64,000 nucleotides of DNA, taken from NCBI RefSeq assembly GCF_008632455.1, contig NZ_CP043929.1:2666001-2730000 (forward strand), read 5' to 3'. The notes beneath the pieces are model-generated. The model was not told the DNA's origin and ran no database searches. It was given only the letters and a program-made list of their open reading frames with translations. Source of the DNA: Methylomonas rhizoryzae. Its GTDB lineage: Bacteria; Pseudomonadota; Gammaproteobacteria; Methylococcales; Methylomonadaceae. Below, piece by piece: positions 25,895 through 34,850 of this stretch (position 1 is the first letter of the stretch; each line of letters opens with the position of its first letter). A program made the position numbers and the translations under genes.

Positions 25895-26040
25895 GGAAAA
25901 GACCAACTGCCGGTATCGCAAGGCCTACATTCTCGAAACCTGCTTGCGCCGGCGGCTTTTCAAACTAGAATTAGCACCTCGTCGGATCCGCAATTGATCA
26001 CCCAACACACTATTCACTCGCTGCCTAGCGTAGCTCTACT

Positions 26041-27939
26041 ATGACAACGGAAAAGTCCGGCCTCCCGACCGATAAAACACCATTCATCGATACGTTTCTC
26101 GACTTACTACTGGCAAAGGGCATCATCGATGCCGACAAACTGAAATATGCACGACGGGTACAAAGCAAACTCGAATCCCCCAAAGTGATTTTGGCGGTGC
26201 TATGCGAACTGGGTTACACCAGCCATAGCCAGTTAATCCATGTTTTTCAAAATCACCGGATCAAGGTCAAATTAGGCACTTTTTTGATCGAATTCGGCTT
26301 TATTGACCGCGCAGACCTACAACTGGCACTGGCAGCGCAACAACAGGAAGCGAATCGAAAACGCCTGGGCGAAATTCTGGTCGAAAGAAACCTGATTTCC
26401 GAAACCAAAATGCTGGAAATATTGGCTGTCCTGCAAGGCATACCCTCGATCGATCTCAGTGTATCCAGAGTAGACCCGGCACTGCTGTCCAAACCGATGC
26501 TCAAATCGGCCATCAAACACTGCTTTGTGCCGATCGAAAAATCCAAGGAGGGCGTCATGGTGGCCTTCGCCGATCCGATGGACAGGGAGGCTATCCGAAC
26601 GGCCGAAATTCTGTTTGCCACCGACGTGATCCCTGCTGTAGCCAAACAATCGCAAATTCGCCGGTTTTTGCTGCAATACGAACGCAACCTCAATCAGGAA
26701 AAGCACGCGTTGTCGGAGCAATCGGCCATCACCATCGTCAACCAAATCTTCGACGATGCACTAAGGCAAGGCGCCAGCGACATTCACATCGAACCGCTGG
26801 AACTCAAGTTACGCATCCGATTCCGGGTCGACGGGTTAATGATGCACCATCGCGACTTTCCGTCCGAATTGGCTCAACCCCTGATGAGTCGGCTGAAAAT
26901 TTTGGCAGGCGCCGATATTGCCGAAAAACGGCGACATCAGGACGGTCGGATACTCTACGAACAAACGGCCACCAATCAAACGGTGGACATGCGGGCGTCG
27001 TTTTTTAGCACGATCAACGGCGAAAAAGCGGTATTGCGCTTACTTAACCGTAAAACCGAATTACTGGACATTCGCGAAATCGGCATGGCCCCCTTGATGC
27101 TGGAACGGTTTATCCAAGATTCTCTGGACGTACCCACCGGCGTCATCATCATTACCGGCCCGACCGGCTCAGGCAAAACCACCACACTGTACAGCGCCTT
27201 GGACTACCTGAATACCTCGGAAGTCAGCATAGTAACCGCGGAAGATCCGGTGGAATATGTAGTCGACGGCGTGGCGCAATGTTCGATCAATCCGAAAATC
27301 AATTTAACTTACGAAGAAACCTTGCGACATATCGTCAGACAAGACCCCGACATCATCGTGTTGGGCGAGATCCGCGATCGATTTTCGGCCGACACCGCGA
27401 TTCAAGCGGCACTAACCGGTCACAAGGTGTTGACCACTTTTCACACAGAGGACAGCATAGGCGGCTTGCTTCGGCTGCTCAACATGGAAATCGAAGCGTT
27501 CTTGATCTCCTCCACCATTGTCTCTATCGTCTGCCAACGTTTGGTGCGTCGGGTTTGTCGCCACTGCGGCGAAACCGTCGCCCCCGATCAGACCTTGTTG
27601 CACCGCCTAGGCCTCAGCTTAAGCGACATGAGCGGGGCTAAATTCATGCAAGGGAAGGGTTGCGAACACTGCCGCTACACCGGCTATTCCGGCCGGGTTT
27701 GCGTATTCGAACTGTTGACGCTGAACGAAATGGTCAAAGACGCGATTCTGCGCCGGCAAACGTCCTACGAAATCCGCCGGATTAGTCTGGAAACCGCCGG
27801 ACTAGTCACCTTGATCGAAGACGGACTCGTCAAAGCCGCCGCCGGGGTAACCACATTGCAAGAAGTGCTGCAAAATCTGCCCCGCTTTGGTAAACCGCGC
27901 CCATTACACGAATTACGCCGTTTACTCGGCACCCGCTAA
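26041..27939 (+). CDS. GspE/PilB-type secretion or pilus assembly ATPase
   Basis: A 632-residue traffic ATPase. The N-terminal MshEN-like domains (about 20-200) may bind c-di-GMP in this family. The ATPase core has Walker A GPTGSGKTTT near 374, an Asp box, and the zinc tetracysteine pair CRHC (about 505) and CEHC (about 540). It powers type II secretion, type IV pilus or MSHA-like assembly, but no other pilus or secretion gene is in the window, so the machine it serves cannot be named. An HDOD gene follows 13 bases after its stop. Confidence 0.85.
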   Translation: MTTEKSGLPTDKTPFIDTFLDLLLAKGIIDADKLKYARRVQSKLESPKVILAVLCELGYTSHSQLIHVFQNHRIKVKLGTFLIEFGFIDRADLQLALAAQQQEANRKRLGEILVERNLISETKMLEILAVLQGIPSIDLSVSRVDPALLSKPMLKSAIKHCFVPIEKSKEGVMVAFADPMDREAIRTAEILFATDVIPAVAKQSQIRRFLLQYERNLNQEKHALSEQSAITIVNQIFDDALRQGASDIHIEPLELKLRIRFRVDGLMMHHRDFPSELAQPLMSRLKILAGADIAEKRRHQDGRILYEQTATNQTVDMRASFFSTINGEKAVLRLLNRKTELLDIREIGMAPLMLERFIQDSLDVPTGVIIITGPTGSGKTTTLYSALDYLNTSEVSIVTAEDPVEYVVDGVAQCSINPKINLTYEETLRHIVRQDPDIIVLGEIRDRFSADTAIQAALTGHKVLTTFHTEDSIGGLLRLLNMEIEAFLISSTIVSIVCQRLVRRVCRHCGETVAPDQTLLHRLGLSLSDMSGAKFMQGKGCEHCRYTGYSGRVCVFELLTLNEMVKDAILRRQTSYEIRRISLETAGLVTLIEDGLVKAAAGVTTLQEVLQNLPRFGKPRPLHELRRLLGTR

Positions 27940-27952
27940 TCACCAAAACCCA

Positions 27953-28789
27953 ATGAACGAAAAATCGCTAACCGAACTGATCGACGCTTCCATTGCTTCC
28001 GGCGCTTCCGCATTGCCGGTGTTTCCGCGCGCCATCGCCGAACTGCGCGCGGCGTTAAAAAACGAAAACAAGACCTTGGACGAAATCGCCAAACAAATTG
28101 CAATGGATACCAGTTTGGCCGGCCAAGTATTGCGCGTCGCCAATTCGTCGTTTTACGGCGGCTTAAATAAAATCAGCACCGTCAAGGAAGCCATTGTCAG
28201 GCTAGGACTATCCCGAGTCGTGCAAATCGCCACGCTGATGATACAAAAAGGCCAGTTCTCCTCCAAAGATCCAGGCTTCTCCGCCGCAATGACCAAATTA
28301 TGGCAGCACAGCGCCGCAGTAGCCTTAGGTAGCGCCTGGCTGGCTAGACATTTGGGATTTGCTGCGATCGAGGAAGAAGCCTTTTTCGCCGGTTTATTCC
28401 ATGACATTGGCGAACTTTTATTGTTGAAATGTCTGGACGAAATCCGCGCTCAGAATCCAAACCTGCATTTACCGAACGATCTGATTCTGGAAATCATCCG
28501 TAGCCAACACGAAACCAAAGGAGCCTGGTTGCTCAACGCCTGGAACCTGCCCGACGCTTACGCTCAGGTAGCAGGCAGCCATCATCAACCCATCACTGAA
28601 ACTACCGGAACCATCGAATTAATTGTCAGAACCGCCGACACTGTGGCGTACAAATTGGGTATTTCAATCCGCCCGCAAACTGAACTGATGGTTTCCGCCA
28701 GCGAAGAGGCCTCGCGGCTAGGTCTGAGCGATATCAAATTGGCCGAGTTGGAAATAGCCTTGGAAGATTCTGTAGCCTTGTCAAGCTAA
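27953..28789 (+). CDS. HDOD domain signalling protein
   Basis: A 278-residue protein that is almost entirely an HDOD domain (HD-related output domain), with motifs LPVFPRAIAELR near the start, VANSSFYGG and a conserved FHDIGELLLL. HDOD proteins act in signalling downstream of two-component or c-di-GMP systems and usually lack catalysis. It follows a GspE-type ATPase gene by 13 bases, which suggests that it regulates the same secretion or pilus process. ATG 27953 is chosen because upstream codons lie inside the ATPase gene. Confidence 0.82.
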   Translation: MNEKSLTELIDASIASGASALPVFPRAIAELRAALKNENKTLDEIAKQIAMDTSLAGQVLRVANSSFYGGLNKISTVKEAIVRLGLSRVVQIATLMIQKGQFSSKDPGFSAAMTKLWQHSAAVALGSAWLARHLGFAAIEEEAFFAGLFHDIGELLLLKCLDEIRAQNPNLHLPNDLILEIIRSQHETKGAWLLNAWNLPDAYAQVAGSHHQPITETTGTIELIVRTADTVAYKLGISIRPQTELMVSASEEASRLGLSDIKLAELEIALEDSVALSS

Positions 28790-29176
28790 TGGGGAGCGCC
28801 CATGTTACGACTTGAAAAGGCGGCAGCCGAACCGTTGAATATCGCATTTTCCGCTTAACGGCCGAGACTGACTTACCCCGAAATAAAGGTTGGCCGGTTA
28901 AGACACTGCGAAACTTTGTTATATGCAACGACGCCTGAATCGATGGCGCTACGGTCGAGCCAAGGCCATTTATCTAACGATCATGAAACCGCTGCATCGC
29001 CCCGGCACATGAAAGGTAACCGGATAGTGAGAGCGGCCCCGCCGATCGCGACCATGGCGTCGCTTCCGCCGCCGCATTCACAAAACGGCCCTCATCCGGT
29101 CCTAATCTGCGCCTCATCGATTTTTAATTCCCACAGCTTACGATTGCAACATGGTTAACAACTGCTCTCTATACCG
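28790..29176. other. Intergenic region with dispersed repeat, copy A
   Basis: No gene is supported. It contains copy A of the repeat described below (28974-29045). The rest has no clear signal apart from a possible leader for the L,D-transpeptidase gene. Confidence 0.5.
28974..29045 (+). repeat. Dispersed extragenic repeat, copy A
   Basis: CTAACGATCATGAA, then GCATCGCCCCGGCACATGAAAGG, then ATCGCGACCATGGCG about 28 bases later. The same order occurs in copies B (30508), C (47531) and D (reverse, 52820). The downstream arm resembles bacterial REP sequences (GAGCG ... TCGCGA). Confidence 0.6.
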
Positions 29177-30505
29177 ATGCTGCCCGAGTTACGCACCAAC
29201 CCCAAGCGCCGCTACCTATTCCCGCTACTATCCGCTGTTCTGCTGTTAAGCGGCTGCCAAAGCCTACAACCCGTTTCGATCGAACAGGCACCCGCGCCAA
29301 CCGCGCCGGCAACCGACGCGGTCGCTATCCATCGGTTTCCGCTACCGGCCGATCAGAACCTGATCGGCGGCTTAGCCAGCCTGCAAAGCCGCCACCACGA
29401 CACCCTCTCCGACATCGCCCGGCACTACGGCCTGGGCTATACCGAAATCAGCCTGGCCAATCCGCAACTCGACGCCTGGAATCTGCAAGACGGCGACACG
29501 GTGTTGCTGCCCATGAGCTTCATTGTGCCGGAAGCGCCGCGCAAAGGCATCGTGCTGAACCTGGCCAATATGCGGCTGTTTTACTACCCGTTAAAACACC
29601 ACAACCGGGTGGAAACCTATCCGGTGGGCATCGGCCGGGACGGCTGGAATACCCCGGTAGGCTTGACCGAAATCATCTCCAAGCGTAAAGACCCGGTTTG
29701 GAGCGTACCGGAATCCATACAGCGCGAACACGAGGCGTTGGGGGATCCCTTGCCCAAAGTGGTCAAAGCCGGTCCGGACAATCCCTTGGGCGCCTACGCC
29801 CTGCCCTTGGGGATTAACGGCTATTTGATCCATGGCACCAACAAACCTTACGGCATAGGCATGCAAGTCAGCCACGGCTGCGTACAACTGTATCCGGAAG
29901 ACATCGCGGCCTTATTTGAGCAAGTCAAGATCGGCACGCCGGTGCGCATCGTCCATCAACCGTATTTAATCGCCTGGAAAGACGGCGCGTTGTATTTGGA
30001 AGCCCATCCGCCGCTGGAGAAGTGGGCCAAATCGACCGCAAATCTGCAACAGGACGTCAAGGAAAAACTCCGCGGGCAAGCCCTGGTTTATCAAACGCTA
30101 GTGGATTGGGATAAAGTCGAACAAGTATTGCAGCGCAGCGACGGGGTACCGACCCCGGTTACGGTCGGCAGTCCGGACGCCGCGGCATTGCTGACCGACG
30201 CCACTCACCTTAATCACCCGGAACGTTTTTTCGCCCAACCGGAAATCAACGACATCGGCGACAACGACTGGGCTCTGAAAGCCTCCGGTTTCGAAACCGA
30301 AACCGAAGCACAAAAGTTCGCCGCGATGTTAAACCATCAAGGCCCGCCGATTCCGGCCCGCAAAGTGTTTATAGACGGCAGCTACCAAGTGGTGGCCGGT
30401 CCTTTCAAATCCAAACAAGCGGCCAAGCGCGCCAGCAAGCGCATTAAAGAAAACTTCGACATTCAAGCCAGCACTGTGGCTCCCAAACCGACGTTGAACA
30501 ACTGA
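29177..30505 (+). CDS. L,D-transpeptidase lipoprotein with LysM and SPOR domains
   Basis: A 442-residue enzyme of the YkuD family. A lipobox (LLSGCQS) anchors it to a membrane, a LysM-like segment (about 75-110, HDTLSDIARHYG) binds peptidoglycan, and the catalytic motif IHGTNKPYG ... SHGCVQL has the nucleophile Cys near 235. A SPOR-like repeat forms the C-terminal 70 residues (KQAAKRASKRI). It would cross-link peptidoglycan or attach proteins to it. It stands alone between two repeat-bearing gaps. Confidence 0.9.
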   Translation: MLPELRTNPKRRYLFPLLSAVLLLSGCQSLQPVSIEQAPAPTAPATDAVAIHRFPLPADQNLIGGLASLQSRHHDTLSDIARHYGLGYTEISLANPQLDAWNLQDGDTVLLPMSFIVPEAPRKGIVLNLANMRLFYYPLKHHNRVETYPVGIGRDGWNTPVGLTEIISKRKDPVWSVPESIQREHEALGDPLPKVVKAGPDNPLGAYALPLGINGYLIHGTNKPYGIGMQVSHGCVQLYPEDIAALFEQVKIGTPVRIVHQPYLIAWKDGALYLEAHPPLEKWAKSTANLQQDVKEKLRGQALVYQTLVDWDKVEQVLQRSDGVPTPVTVGSPDAAALLTDATHLNHPERFFAQPEINDIGDNDWALKASGFETETEAQKFAAMLNHQGPPIPARKVFIDGSYQVVAGPFKSKQAAKRASKRIKENFDIQASTVAPKPTLNN

Positions 30506-30507
30506 AG

Positions 30508-30590
30508 GTCCGAAACCTGCTGCATCGCCCCGGCGAGTGAAAGATAATCAGTTGGAAACAACACCCCTGGTCGCGACAAAACCATTACGC
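30508..30590 (+). repeat. Dispersed extragenic repeat, copy B
   Basis: GCTGCATCGCCCCGGCGAGTGAAAGATAA followed by CTGGTCGCGACAAAACCA at the spacing seen in copy A. The left AACGATCATGAA part is degraded. Confidence 0.55.
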
Positions 30591-30739
30591 CTGCAAGAAA
30601 TTTGATAGTCATGTTCAGGAAGCTATGATTGACTCTGAGTCCTGAAAGTCGCCATATTTTCAATGTCAATCGTCCGAGCTATTGTTCCGCGAGTTTTAGA
30701 TTTAAAACCTACGAGCAGTCGGGTCTAGAAAAATCGCGC

Positions 30740-30810
30740 TCGCCCAGAGTTTATCGAAGGGTGAGTGCCTGCTAGACCGTCGGTACTTCGACTATGCTCA
30801 GTACGAACAG
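30740..30810. repeat. REP-like half-site pair upstream of alcohol dehydrogenase gene
   Basis: GAGTTTATCGAAGGGTGAG and CTTCGACTATGCTCAGTACGAAC lie about 25 bases apart and are partly inverted, matching a common intergenic repeat (CTCAGTACGAAC) of proteobacteria. Confidence 0.5.
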
Positions 30811-30934
30811 CCTAAAACACACGCCAGCTGCGCTTTGTCGGTTAAAAGGGTTTATCGGGAAATTTCGCAGCCCTGCCGCCGAAGTTTGCAAATTTCGGAT
30901 ACGCTTACCACCACAATCCAACCCGGAGGCCGAC

Positions 30935-31960
30935 ATGCGCGCCATGCTATTAACCCGGCTATGCCGATTAGCAGATACCCCGGAACCATTAGCAGCGATG
31001 GATTGGCCGCAACCATCCCCCGGACCCGGCGAGGTTTTGCTGAAAATTTCGGTTTGCGGAATTTGCCATACCGAATTGGACGAAATCGAAGGCCGCACCC
31101 CGCCGCCGCACTTGCCGGTCATTCCCGGCCACCAAGTGGTCGGCCGGGTGGCGGAACTGGGCGCAAACGCGCGCGCAGTCCGGGAAGGCGACCGAGTCGG
31201 CGTAGCCTGGATATTTTCCGCCTGCGGCCGCTGCCGGTATTGCTTGGCCGGTAACGAGAACCTGTGCGCCGAGTTCGTCGCCACCGGCCGAGACGCCAAC
31301 GGCGGTTATGCCGAGTATATGACGGTCCCCGCCGAATTCTGTCATCCCATCCCGGCCGGTATCTCCGATTTACACGCCGCCCCGCTGCTATGCGCCGGCG
31401 CCATAGGCTACCGCTCTTTGCGCTTAAGCGGCATCGCGAACGGCCAACGTTTAGGCTTGACCGGCTTCGGCGCATCCGGGCATCAGGTACTGTCAATGGC
31501 CAGACATTTGTATCCGGACAGCGAAATCTACGTATTCGCCCGTAGCGCCGAAGAGCGCCGCTTCGCGCTCGAGCTAGGGGCGGTCTGGGCCGGCGATACG
31601 CGCGAACCGGCGCCGCACAGATTAGACAGCATCATCGATACCACCCCGGTCTGGACGCCGGTGGTGGAAGCACTGGCTAATTTGGCCGCCGGCGGCCGCT
31701 TGGTGATCAACGCGATCCGCAAGGAAGGCAACGCCGGCGCTTGGTTGCAGCTGGATTACGCCAAACATTTATGGCAGGAGAAGGAAATCAAGAGCGTCGC
31801 CAACATCACCCGCCGCGACGTGCAGGAATTTTTGCAGTTAGCTGCCGACATCCCGCTACGGCCGACGTTGCAGACCTACCCCTTGCAAGACGCCAATCCG
31901 GCGCTACAGGCGCTGAAAAAAGGCGACCTACGCGGCGCCAAAGTACTGCAAATCGCTTGA
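30935..31960 (+). CDS. Zinc-dependent alcohol dehydrogenase
   Basis: A 341-residue medium-chain dehydrogenase. Catalytic zinc ligands Cys44 and His66 sit in CGICH and PGHQVVG; structural zinc is bound by Cys97, Cys100, Cys103 and Cys111. The nucleotide fold carries GFGASGHQV (an altered GxGxxG). It is of the single-subunit zinc-binding adh family 2 type. Substrate is unknown; alcohols or aldehydes are plausible in a methylotroph. ATG 30935 is chosen because GGAGG lies five bases before it and the conserved fold begins there. Confidence 0.88.
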   Translation: MRAMLLTRLCRLADTPEPLAAMDWPQPSPGPGEVLLKISVCGICHTELDEIEGRTPPPHLPVIPGHQVVGRVAELGANARAVREGDRVGVAWIFSACGRCRYCLAGNENLCAEFVATGRDANGGYAEYMTVPAEFCHPIPAGISDLHAAPLLCAGAIGYRSLRLSGIANGQRLGLTGFGASGHQVLSMARHLYPDSEIYVFARSAEERRFALELGAVWAGDTREPAPHRLDSIIDTTPVWTPVVEALANLAAGGRLVINAIRKEGNAGAWLQLDYAKHLWQEKEIKSVANITRRDVQEFLQLAADIPLRPTLQTYPLQDANPALQALKKGDLRGAKVLQIA

Positions 31961-31991
31961 AGTATTGGTCGACGAGGTCATCGACGCGTCG

Positions 31992-32348
31992 TTATTCCGT
32001 CAACAAAGTCGCTATTGCAGCCTGCGCGTTGCACTGGGCAATAGTTTCGGCAAGCTGTGCCTCAGTGAGTTTGTGCTGGATCGATTGAGTTCCGCACCAA
32101 TTGAATGGTTGGTATTCTTTTTGGGCGAAAGTCGCAATTTGGCATTTTTTAAACGGCGAATTCTTAAACGGCAATTTAGCGTCGGGTGCCAAGGGCTCCA
32201 GCCCTTCCGAGCTAGGTACATAAATCAGAAAATCCCCTTGCATCGCCAATACCGCACGGTATTGGCGAGCGACGGTGAAATAAAGAGCACCTACTACAAT
32301 GTCGGCTTGTTTTAACCAGAGATTTTTGTTTTTCTTGTGCTTTTTCAT
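31992..32348 (-). CDS. Hypothetical protein, 118 aa
   Basis: A small basic protein (KKHKKNKNLWL start) with no signal peptide or membrane segment and no recognised family. Amino-acid composition and the absence of a competing gene favour a real gene; only a weak GGAT ribosome site precedes ATG 32348. It lies 43 bases before nnrS on the same strand and may be transcribed with it or alone. Confidence 0.5.
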   Translation of the reverse strand: MKKHKKNKNLWLKQADIVVGALYFTVARQYRAVLAMQGDFLIYVPSSEGLEPLAPDAKLPFKNSPFKKCQIATFAQKEYQPFNWCGTQSIQHKLTEAQLAETIAQCNAQAAIATLLTE

Positions 32349-32390
32349 GGCTAATCCGGATGGGCGACTAATCGCGAGAACCGGTCGACC

Positions 32391-33566
32391 CTATCCCGGC
32401 CGGCCGTCCACCCGCGGCGCCGACAAGATAGGCCCGTAATGCACCGCAAACAGCGAGAACGCCGCCAGCCAGCAGTAAGCCGAGGCAACCAAAAATCCCG
32501 GATACCATGCCGGAAACAGAGCCGGTAACAACACCCTGAACAGCGCCGCCAGATTAATCACCACGAAAGCCAGCGCAATCACGTTAGACGCTTTCAAAGC
32601 CCTACCGGTATGGCCTAAGGCCACCCGCGCCATCATGCCTAAGGTCAGGATACCGATGCCGCCCACGGTAAAAGCATGCAAGGCCAACACCGACGGCACC
32701 CAGGAAAATGCCGATAAAGCCATCAAGCCGAAACCGACAATCACCCAGGCATATCCAATGTATAGAACCCACAGCAGCGGTACATACCAAATCCGCCGGT
32801 CGTACCAGTCTGCCACCCGCAATACGTTGACCACGGCGGCAGTGAGGGCCGCCAAGGCCAAAACCCAGCCGGTCACGCCTAACATCACCAAGCCGAACGC
32901 TGCTAGCCCGGATGCCAACGCCGCTGCATCCCATACCGGGTTGCGTATGCAGATCACGCCCGACAGACCGCGCTCGGTAAAAAACGGAAACACCCGGCCG
33001 GCGATCAGCAAAATCATCATCACCACGACCGTCACCAGCACATTCAAGCCCAAATCCACACCGGACTCGGCCAGTCCTAATAATTGCGCGTGCATCAGCG
33101 CATTTCCCAATGCCATCAAACCCAACATCGCCACGAACACCAAATTTCTATGGTTAGCGGTGGCCAGCAAAGGTTTAATCACGAAATACCCCAAGCTCGG
33201 CAAAAACGCGAAATCCAGCGCGGCGATCAACACATCCGGCAGCATCTCGGCATAAAACGGGGTCACCCGACCGTAAATCCACAGCAAAAACAACCCGGCT
33301 AACTGGTCAGGCGACACCGTTTGCCGGCCGGTCCAATTGCTGACCGCAGTCAATAGAAACCCGGCGATCACCGCACTGGTATAGCCCAACATCATTTCGT
33401 GGGCGTGCCACAAGCTATGCGGATAATAATTGCCGAAGTGTGCAGAGCCGCTGGCCATGGCATTCCACAACGCAATCAACGCCAAAGCCGACAAACCCGC
33501 CAAGGCAAAAAACGCCCGAAAGCCCATTGCGAACCAAGGGTAGTTGAACACCGGTTTGTCACTCAT
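32391..33566 (-). CDS. NnrS family haem/copper membrane protein
   Basis: A 391-residue integral membrane protein with about twelve hydrophobic segments. It belongs to the NnrS family, whose members bind haem and copper and take part in the response to nitric oxide. Conserved histidines occur in HSLWHAHEMMLGYTSA near the start. ATG 33566 is chosen because AGGAAGG lies before it. It overlaps the DUF455 gene by eight bases, so the two are coupled. NO defence is plausible in a methanotroph, but the window holds no NO reductase. Confidence 0.87.
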   Translation of the reverse strand: MSDKPVFNYPWFAMGFRAFFALAGLSALALIALWNAMASGSAHFGNYYPHSLWHAHEMMLGYTSAVIAGFLLTAVSNWTGRQTVSPDQLAGLFLLWIYGRVTPFYAEMLPDVLIAALDFAFLPSLGYFVIKPLLATANHRNLVFVAMLGLMALGNALMHAQLLGLAESGVDLGLNVLVTVVVMMILLIAGRVFPFFTERGLSGVICIRNPVWDAAALASGLAAFGLVMLGVTGWVLALAALTAAVVNVLRVADWYDRRIWYVPLLWVLYIGYAWVIVGFGLMALSAFSWVPSVLALHAFTVGGIGILTLGMMARVALGHTGRALKASNVIALAFVVINLAALFRVLLPALFPAWYPGFLVASAYCWLAAFSLFAVHYGPILSAPRVDGRPG

Positions 33567-34374
33567 GCGTGCCTTCCTCCAGCCAATCGATTTCATGTTG
33601 CGAGAATCCGGCGATTATACGCACATCTCGGTTAAACGGCCCCTTGGGTTTGCCGGGAAAATAAGCCAACAATTTTTCCTTGAACACCTGTTCCGGCGCC
33701 AGCCCCTGCCGGCGTGCCAACGCGGTCAACCAATAGGAACCGCGCTCCACGTGGCCGATTTCGTCGTGATAAATCCGGCTCAAAATCGCCACGCCGTCAT
33801 GGTCGCCCAAATCCCGCAATTTATCGATCATCGCCGGTGTCACGTCGAGGCCGCGTGCCTCCAGACAGCGCGGCACCACGGCCAAGCGGGCCAGAATATC
33901 CTCGGCGGTTTGTTCGGCGTGCGACCATAGGCCTTTATGTGCCGGCAAATCGCCGTAATCGTAGCCCAAACTTTGTAAATGCTTGCGCAGCAAGGCGAAA
34001 TGCTCGGCTTCTTCAGCGGCGATTTTCAGCCAATCCAAACAAAACTCAACCGGCAAACCGCGAAACCGGTAAGCAATGTCCCAAGCCAGATAAATCGCCA
34101 TGAATTCGATGTGCGCCAGGGCGTGAAAGAACGCCGCCCTGCCCTCGCTGGTATCCAGCCGCCGGCGCGGCATGTCGCGCGGCATCAGTAGCAACGGACG
34201 TTGTGGGAAACACGTTTCGGCGATGGGCCGCGGGCACGGCGGGTCTGCAAACGCCAGACCGCCCTGCTGCGCCAGTCGTTGTGCCTCTATAGTCAGGGCG
34301 ATTTTTCGCTCGATGTCGGCATCGAACAAACACTGCTCGGCCAAGGTGAAAAAGTTGTTCAATCCAGCTCCCAA
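33559..34374 (-). CDS. DUF455 family ferritin-like protein
   Basis: A 271-residue protein of DUF455, a ferritin-like diiron family. The Glu/His ligands are visible in LAHIEFMAIYLAWD, AAEEAEHFALL and IYHDEIGHVERG. The reaction is unknown in bacteria. The end overlaps the start of nnrS by eight bases, a coupled arrangement that suggests shared control. Confidence 0.85.
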   Translation of the reverse strand: MGAGLNNFFTLAEQCLFDADIERKIALTIEAQRLAQQGGLAFADPPCPRPIAETCFPQRPLLLMPRDMPRRRLDTSEGRAAFFHALAHIEFMAIYLAWDIAYRFRGLPVEFCLDWLKIAAEEAEHFALLRKHLQSLGYDYGDLPAHKGLWSHAEQTAEDILARLAVVPRCLEARGLDVTPAMIDKLRDLGDHDGVAILSRIYHDEIGHVERGSYWLTALARRQGLAPEQVFKEKLLAYFPGKPKGPFNRDVRIIAGFSQHEIDWLEEGTHE

Positions 34375-34850
34375 GATATAGGCCTTAGCCTGCGACCATT
34401 CGATTAATCGATTATTGTAACCGTAATTTTATAGCGAGAATTCGGCGGGCGGTTGCCGTAAACGGCGTGACGATACCGGTGTGTTATCCGGCATTCCTCG
34501 TGGAATAGACAACCATCAAGTTGCAAACCATATCTGCAAATGGCGGGTCTTCGGCATCTGTAACGGCCTGATGTTGCCGGCGGGCCAAAGCCATGGTGCG
34601 GCTTAGATCGAAGGCGGCTCGCTCGGCCCGGACTCGTAGAGACTCAGGAATGCCGGGATACCGGCATAGCGGCGATGGAAACAATGGGGCGCAACCGGTC
34701 GGCGTCATCGGCCTCAGGTCGCAACAGCTACGGCGTTCCGCCCGCAGGTTAGGTGAGCGGCCGACAACCTATGACTGCGTCGCCAGCAGACCACCTTACC
34801 TCCGGGCCCGCTGGTACAAGCGACCACCGGCTCCTAGCGGCTACGGCTAC
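34375..34850. other. Intergenic region, no gene supported
   Basis: 476 bases. Short open frames exist on both strands (for example 34484-34708 minus), but none has a ribosome site or family match. AT-rich sequence near 34400-34430 may hold the promoter of the DUF455-nnrS operon. Confidence 0.45.

Larger units (their letters stand above)
30506..30934. other. Intergenic region with repeat copy B and a REP-like pair
   Basis: No gene is supported. It holds repeat copy B (30508-30590) and, near 30740-30810, two half-sites (TTATCGAAGGGTGAG and TTCGACTATGCTCAGTACGAAC) of a common proteobacterial extragenic repeat. The rest is featureless. Confidence 0.5.

Noticed and set aside
34395..34425. Possible FNR/Dnr box before the DUF455-nnrS operon
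   Set aside because: TCGATTAATCGA lacks the TTGAT-N4-ATCAA pattern.
34484..34708. A 74-residue minus-strand open frame
   Set aside because: No ribosome site or family; the neighbouring frames also lack support.
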